Positions 34,024 through 35,678 of a stretch of DNA of 35,678 bases are shown here, piece after piece. Below the pieces are notes generated by a model. That model ran no database searches. It was not told the DNA's origin and was given only the letters and a program-made list of their open reading frames with translations. A program made the translations under genes and the position numbers. The DNA comes from Nitrospirae bacterium YQR-1 (GTDB lineage: Bacteria > Nitrospirota > Thermodesulfovibrionia > Thermodesulfovibrionales > Magnetobacteriaceae), in the NCBI GenBank assembly GCA_039908095.1, contig JAMOBJ010000034.1, positions 1 through 35,678 of the forward strand. Direction: 5' to 3'. How positions within the stretch are numbered: position 1 is the stretch's first letter; every line of letters begins with the position of its first letter.

Positions 34024-34159
34024 TACCTGTAGAGTCCATCCTTTCAAATAATATACCGGCAACGCCGGTTGTCAAGCTCTCTTCTTGCCGGCATGGATAA
34101 CAAACCGGCTATAGGTATGTTAGCATTTTTTTATAGTTTTTTTATAGTGCTGATGTAAA

Positions 34160-34189
34160 TTGCACTAATTTTATAAAATGTTGTACTAT
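34160..34189 (+). promoter_or_regulatory. Possible promoter very close to the small membrane protein start
   Basis: TTGCAC (34160-34165), 18-bp spacer, TACTAT (34184-34189). The ATG at 34194 lies 4 bp after the -10, so transcription would begin at or inside the start codon, giving a leaderless mRNA, or translation would use the ATG at 34200. Confidence 0.3.
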
Positions 34190-34193
34190 AGAA

Positions 34194-34487
34194 ATGGCTA
34201 TGGCGGCTGAAAGCACTCTGATAGGGTTTTTAAATGACAAGGAATTCTCAATTCCCCTTGCACAGATACTATTGTTTGTTGCGGCAAATTCGATTTGTTT
34301 GCTTCTGGGAAAATTTCGTATGGGTCTTGTCATAACCTATTGTTTTGTTTTTTTCTGGGGGTATGTTTATAAGCGTGAATTCCTTATCGCTACATTTGAA
34401 AAAACTGAATGGGGTATGCCGCTCTATGCTTTTTTCGGTACATTCATCCTCATTATGGGCGCAATCGGCTTACTTAAAAAGGATTAG
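34194..34487 (+). CDS. Small integral membrane protein (97 aa), function unknown
   Basis: The protein has three likely membrane helices: about 20-38 (ILLFVAANSICLLL), 43-57 (GLVITYCFVFFWGY) and 76-94 (PLYAFFGTFILIMGAIGLL), with a short charged loop (KREFLIATFEKTEWG). I do not recognise a family. No Shine-Dalgarno sequence lies before either the ATG at 34194 or the one at 34200. It is alone on the plus strand between the hybrid kinase and the potassium channel, with the R5 repeat straight after its stop. Confidence 0.6.
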   Translation: MAMAAESTLIGFLNDKEFSIPLAQILLFVAANSICLLLGKFRMGLVITYCFVFFWGYVYKREFLIATFEKTEWGMPLYAFFGTFILIMGAIGLLKKD

Positions 34488-34488
34488 A

Positions 34489-34524
34489 ATTGGTATTACA
34501 TCTATGAACGCTGCTTGGTATTAG
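34489..34524 (-). repeat. Dispersed repeat R5, bipartite
   Basis: On the minus strand it reads TAATACCAAGCAGCGTTCAT, then after a 25-bp step TAATACCAATTC. It fills the gap between two convergent genes, ending 1 bp from the channel gene's stop codon. Confidence 0.65.
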
Positions 34525-34525
34525 T

Positions 34526-35554
34526 TTATATATCCTTTAGTTCCTCCCGAATGTCTTTTCTTTGTTGAGGTGTAGCAAGGAACACAAACGTATCTGAGGG
34601 GTTTATAAGGAAATCCTCTTTGGGATTATACGTCCAGCCGGTGTCGGTTTTAACAGCAAGAAGCAAAATATCGGGATGTGCGTTGAGGCTGATAGAGCTT
34701 AATTTTTTAGGTTTAAAACTCTCCGGTAACGTGAACTCCTCGATTCTGAGGTTTTTGGATTTATCTCTGAGCATAATGTCTAAAAAAGAAACAACAGCCG
34801 GCCTGAACATCTCTGAGGACATTCTCATTCCGCCGATAAAGTGTGTGGATACGACCACATCAGCCCCTGCTCTTTCCATCTTGGCAATGTTTTTGAGTTC
34901 CCTGCAGCGGGCTACTATTTTAATATCAGGGTTTAACTGCCGTGCACTTAGACATATGACAAGGTCCAGGTTATCATCCCCTGCTGCGGCAAAAAGCCCC
35001 TTTGCCCTTTCTATGCCGGCATGAAGCAGCACGTTGTTGTCAGAGGCATCCCCTTGTATATACAGTTGTGCGGGGCAGAGTTCCAACACTCTGTCAATTT
35101 TTTTCTTATCAATATCTACAAGGATTGACGGTCTCGCAGTAGCATTTAATTCATCCACTATATAAAAGCCGTTGCCCTCGGCTCCGCAGACTATATAGTG
35201 ATTAGACAGTTTTTTTATCTTGTTTTCCATTTTATTTATCCAGTATGCCTCCTTTAGGTCTCCCTCTATGATAAAAGCTGTGAAGTTTGAAAGTAAATAG
35301 CTCATTGTTCCAATGCCCGTCAATGCAAGAAAGATTGTAAAGACCCTGCCGTAGGGTTTATGTGACATGTCTATTATCTCACCAAAGCCGATTGTAGCAA
35401 TGGTTGAAAAGGTCATATAAAAACAATCTATAAAAGAGTAATTTTTATTTCCTATATACCAGTATCCAATGGTACCGATGATAGAAATAAAAAACAGAGG
35501 TATTATGCCCAGTAAGAATTTTTCATAATAATGGGTGAGTATCTTCTTTTCCAA
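34526..35554 (-). CDS. Two-TM potassium channel with RCK (TrkA-N/TrkA-C) domains
   Basis: The protein has 342 residues and the MthK/Kch-like layout. TM1 is at about 14-33, the pore helix and selectivity filter are TIATIGFGE (51-59), and TM2 is at about 73-93 (FTIFLALTGIGTMSYLLS). A cytoplasmic RCK-N domain follows, with HYIVCGAEGNG replacing the usual GxGxxG, then DIDKKK and QGDASDNNVLLHAGI. An RCK-C domain ends the protein (PKEDFLINPSDTFVFLA). It probably gates K+ flow in response to a bound ligand. The start is TTG; no clear ribosome-binding site is seen, so the start is uncertain. Confidence 0.9.
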   Translation of the reverse strand: MEKKILTHYYEKFLLGIIPLFFISIIGTIGYWYIGNKNYSFIDCFYMTFSTIATIGFGEIIDMSHKPYGRVFTIFLALTGIGTMSYLLSNFTAFIIEGDLKEAYWINKMENKIKKLSNHYIVCGAEGNGFYIVDELNATARPSILVDIDKKKIDRVLELCPAQLYIQGDASDNNVLLHAGIERAKGLFAAAGDDNLDLVICLSARQLNPDIKIVARCRELKNIAKMERAGADVVVSTHFIGGMRMSSEMFRPAVVSFLDIMLRDKSKNLRIEEFTLPESFKPKKLSSISLNAHPDILLLAVKTDTGWTYNPKEDFLINPSDTFVFLATPQQRKDIREELKDI

Positions 35555-35648
35555 ATTTCGTTACCAACAGCCTGAATTATCTGTAGCCATGCTGTAGCTA
35601 CTGTCTAATTGCAGAAGTTTGCGATAGTTTTTCAGAGTTATATCCTTT

Positions 35649-35678
35649 TTATAATGGCTTGCAAAATTTCGTTGTCAA
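35649..35678 (-). promoter_or_regulatory. Promoter upstream of the potassium channel gene
   Basis: On the minus strand a perfect TTGACA at the window edge (35678-35673) is followed after 18 bp by TTATAA (or after 19 bp by TATAAA). It lies about 95 bp before the TTG start of the channel gene, and no other gene is visible in 35555-35678. Confidence 0.5.

Overview
The window looks like a chromosomal contig from an anaerobic bacterium that uses one-carbon (Wood-Ljungdahl type) metabolism. Minus-strand folD, metV and metF sit beside folE, a 5-formyl-THF cyclo-ligase, a CooC-type nickel-insertion ATPase and, a few kb away, a RACo/AcsV-type corrinoid activator. With flavin-dependent thyX, an FmdB zinc ribbon, long hybrid kinases and many short dispersed repeats, this best fits a Nitrospirota-like lineage. 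That assignment is inference from gene content, not from a search.

Layout. (1) 1-5254: the tail of a periplasmic binding protein, then a strong sigma70-type promoter and a RiPP (ribosomally made, modified peptide) cluster. It holds a Nif11-leader precursor A, YcaO-1, a TfuA-like protein, YcaO-2, a 62-codon ORF and Nif11-leader precursor B. The modifying genes are translationally coupled (1-bp and 4-bp overlaps). No azoline dehydrogenase or E1-like partner is present, so YcaO plus TfuA points to backbone thioamidation. A secreted type-B carboxylesterase (5295-6980) follows precursor B. (2) About 6981-11800: a mobile-element graveyard with a broken IS1634-like transposase, a broken IS66 transposase beside a tandem IS66-like end, and an IS21-family element with a deleted istA and intact istB. 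Within it lies a two-gene CD-NTase plus SLATT module resembling a minimal CBASS antiphage system. (3) 11807-12148: precursor C, a near-identical copy of precursor B with its flank, stranded beyond the IS21 element. (4) 12251-24000, mostly minus strand: mutL and the corrinoid activator; a plus-strand cNMP-binding regulator; a response regulator, thyX and panB; then the folate/C1 operon and cooC. (5) 24363-30171, plus strand: fmdB, an unusual receiver protein with an acidic repeat linker, valS with an insertion, and nadC. (6) 30164-35678: an alpha/beta hydrolase, a response regulator and a hybrid histidine kinase on the minus strand, then a small membrane protein and a K+ channel with an RCK domain.

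The most notable system is the Nif11/YcaO/TfuA/YcaO cluster. One conserved leader family carries two unrelated core peptides, and a duplicated, partly diverged precursor lies past a defence-gene and IS insertion. A second theme is a family of short inverted or bipartite repeats (consensus near TAATACCAAGYNGC) that tends to abut stop codons and convergent gene ends.

I see no rRNA, tRNA or CRISPR array.
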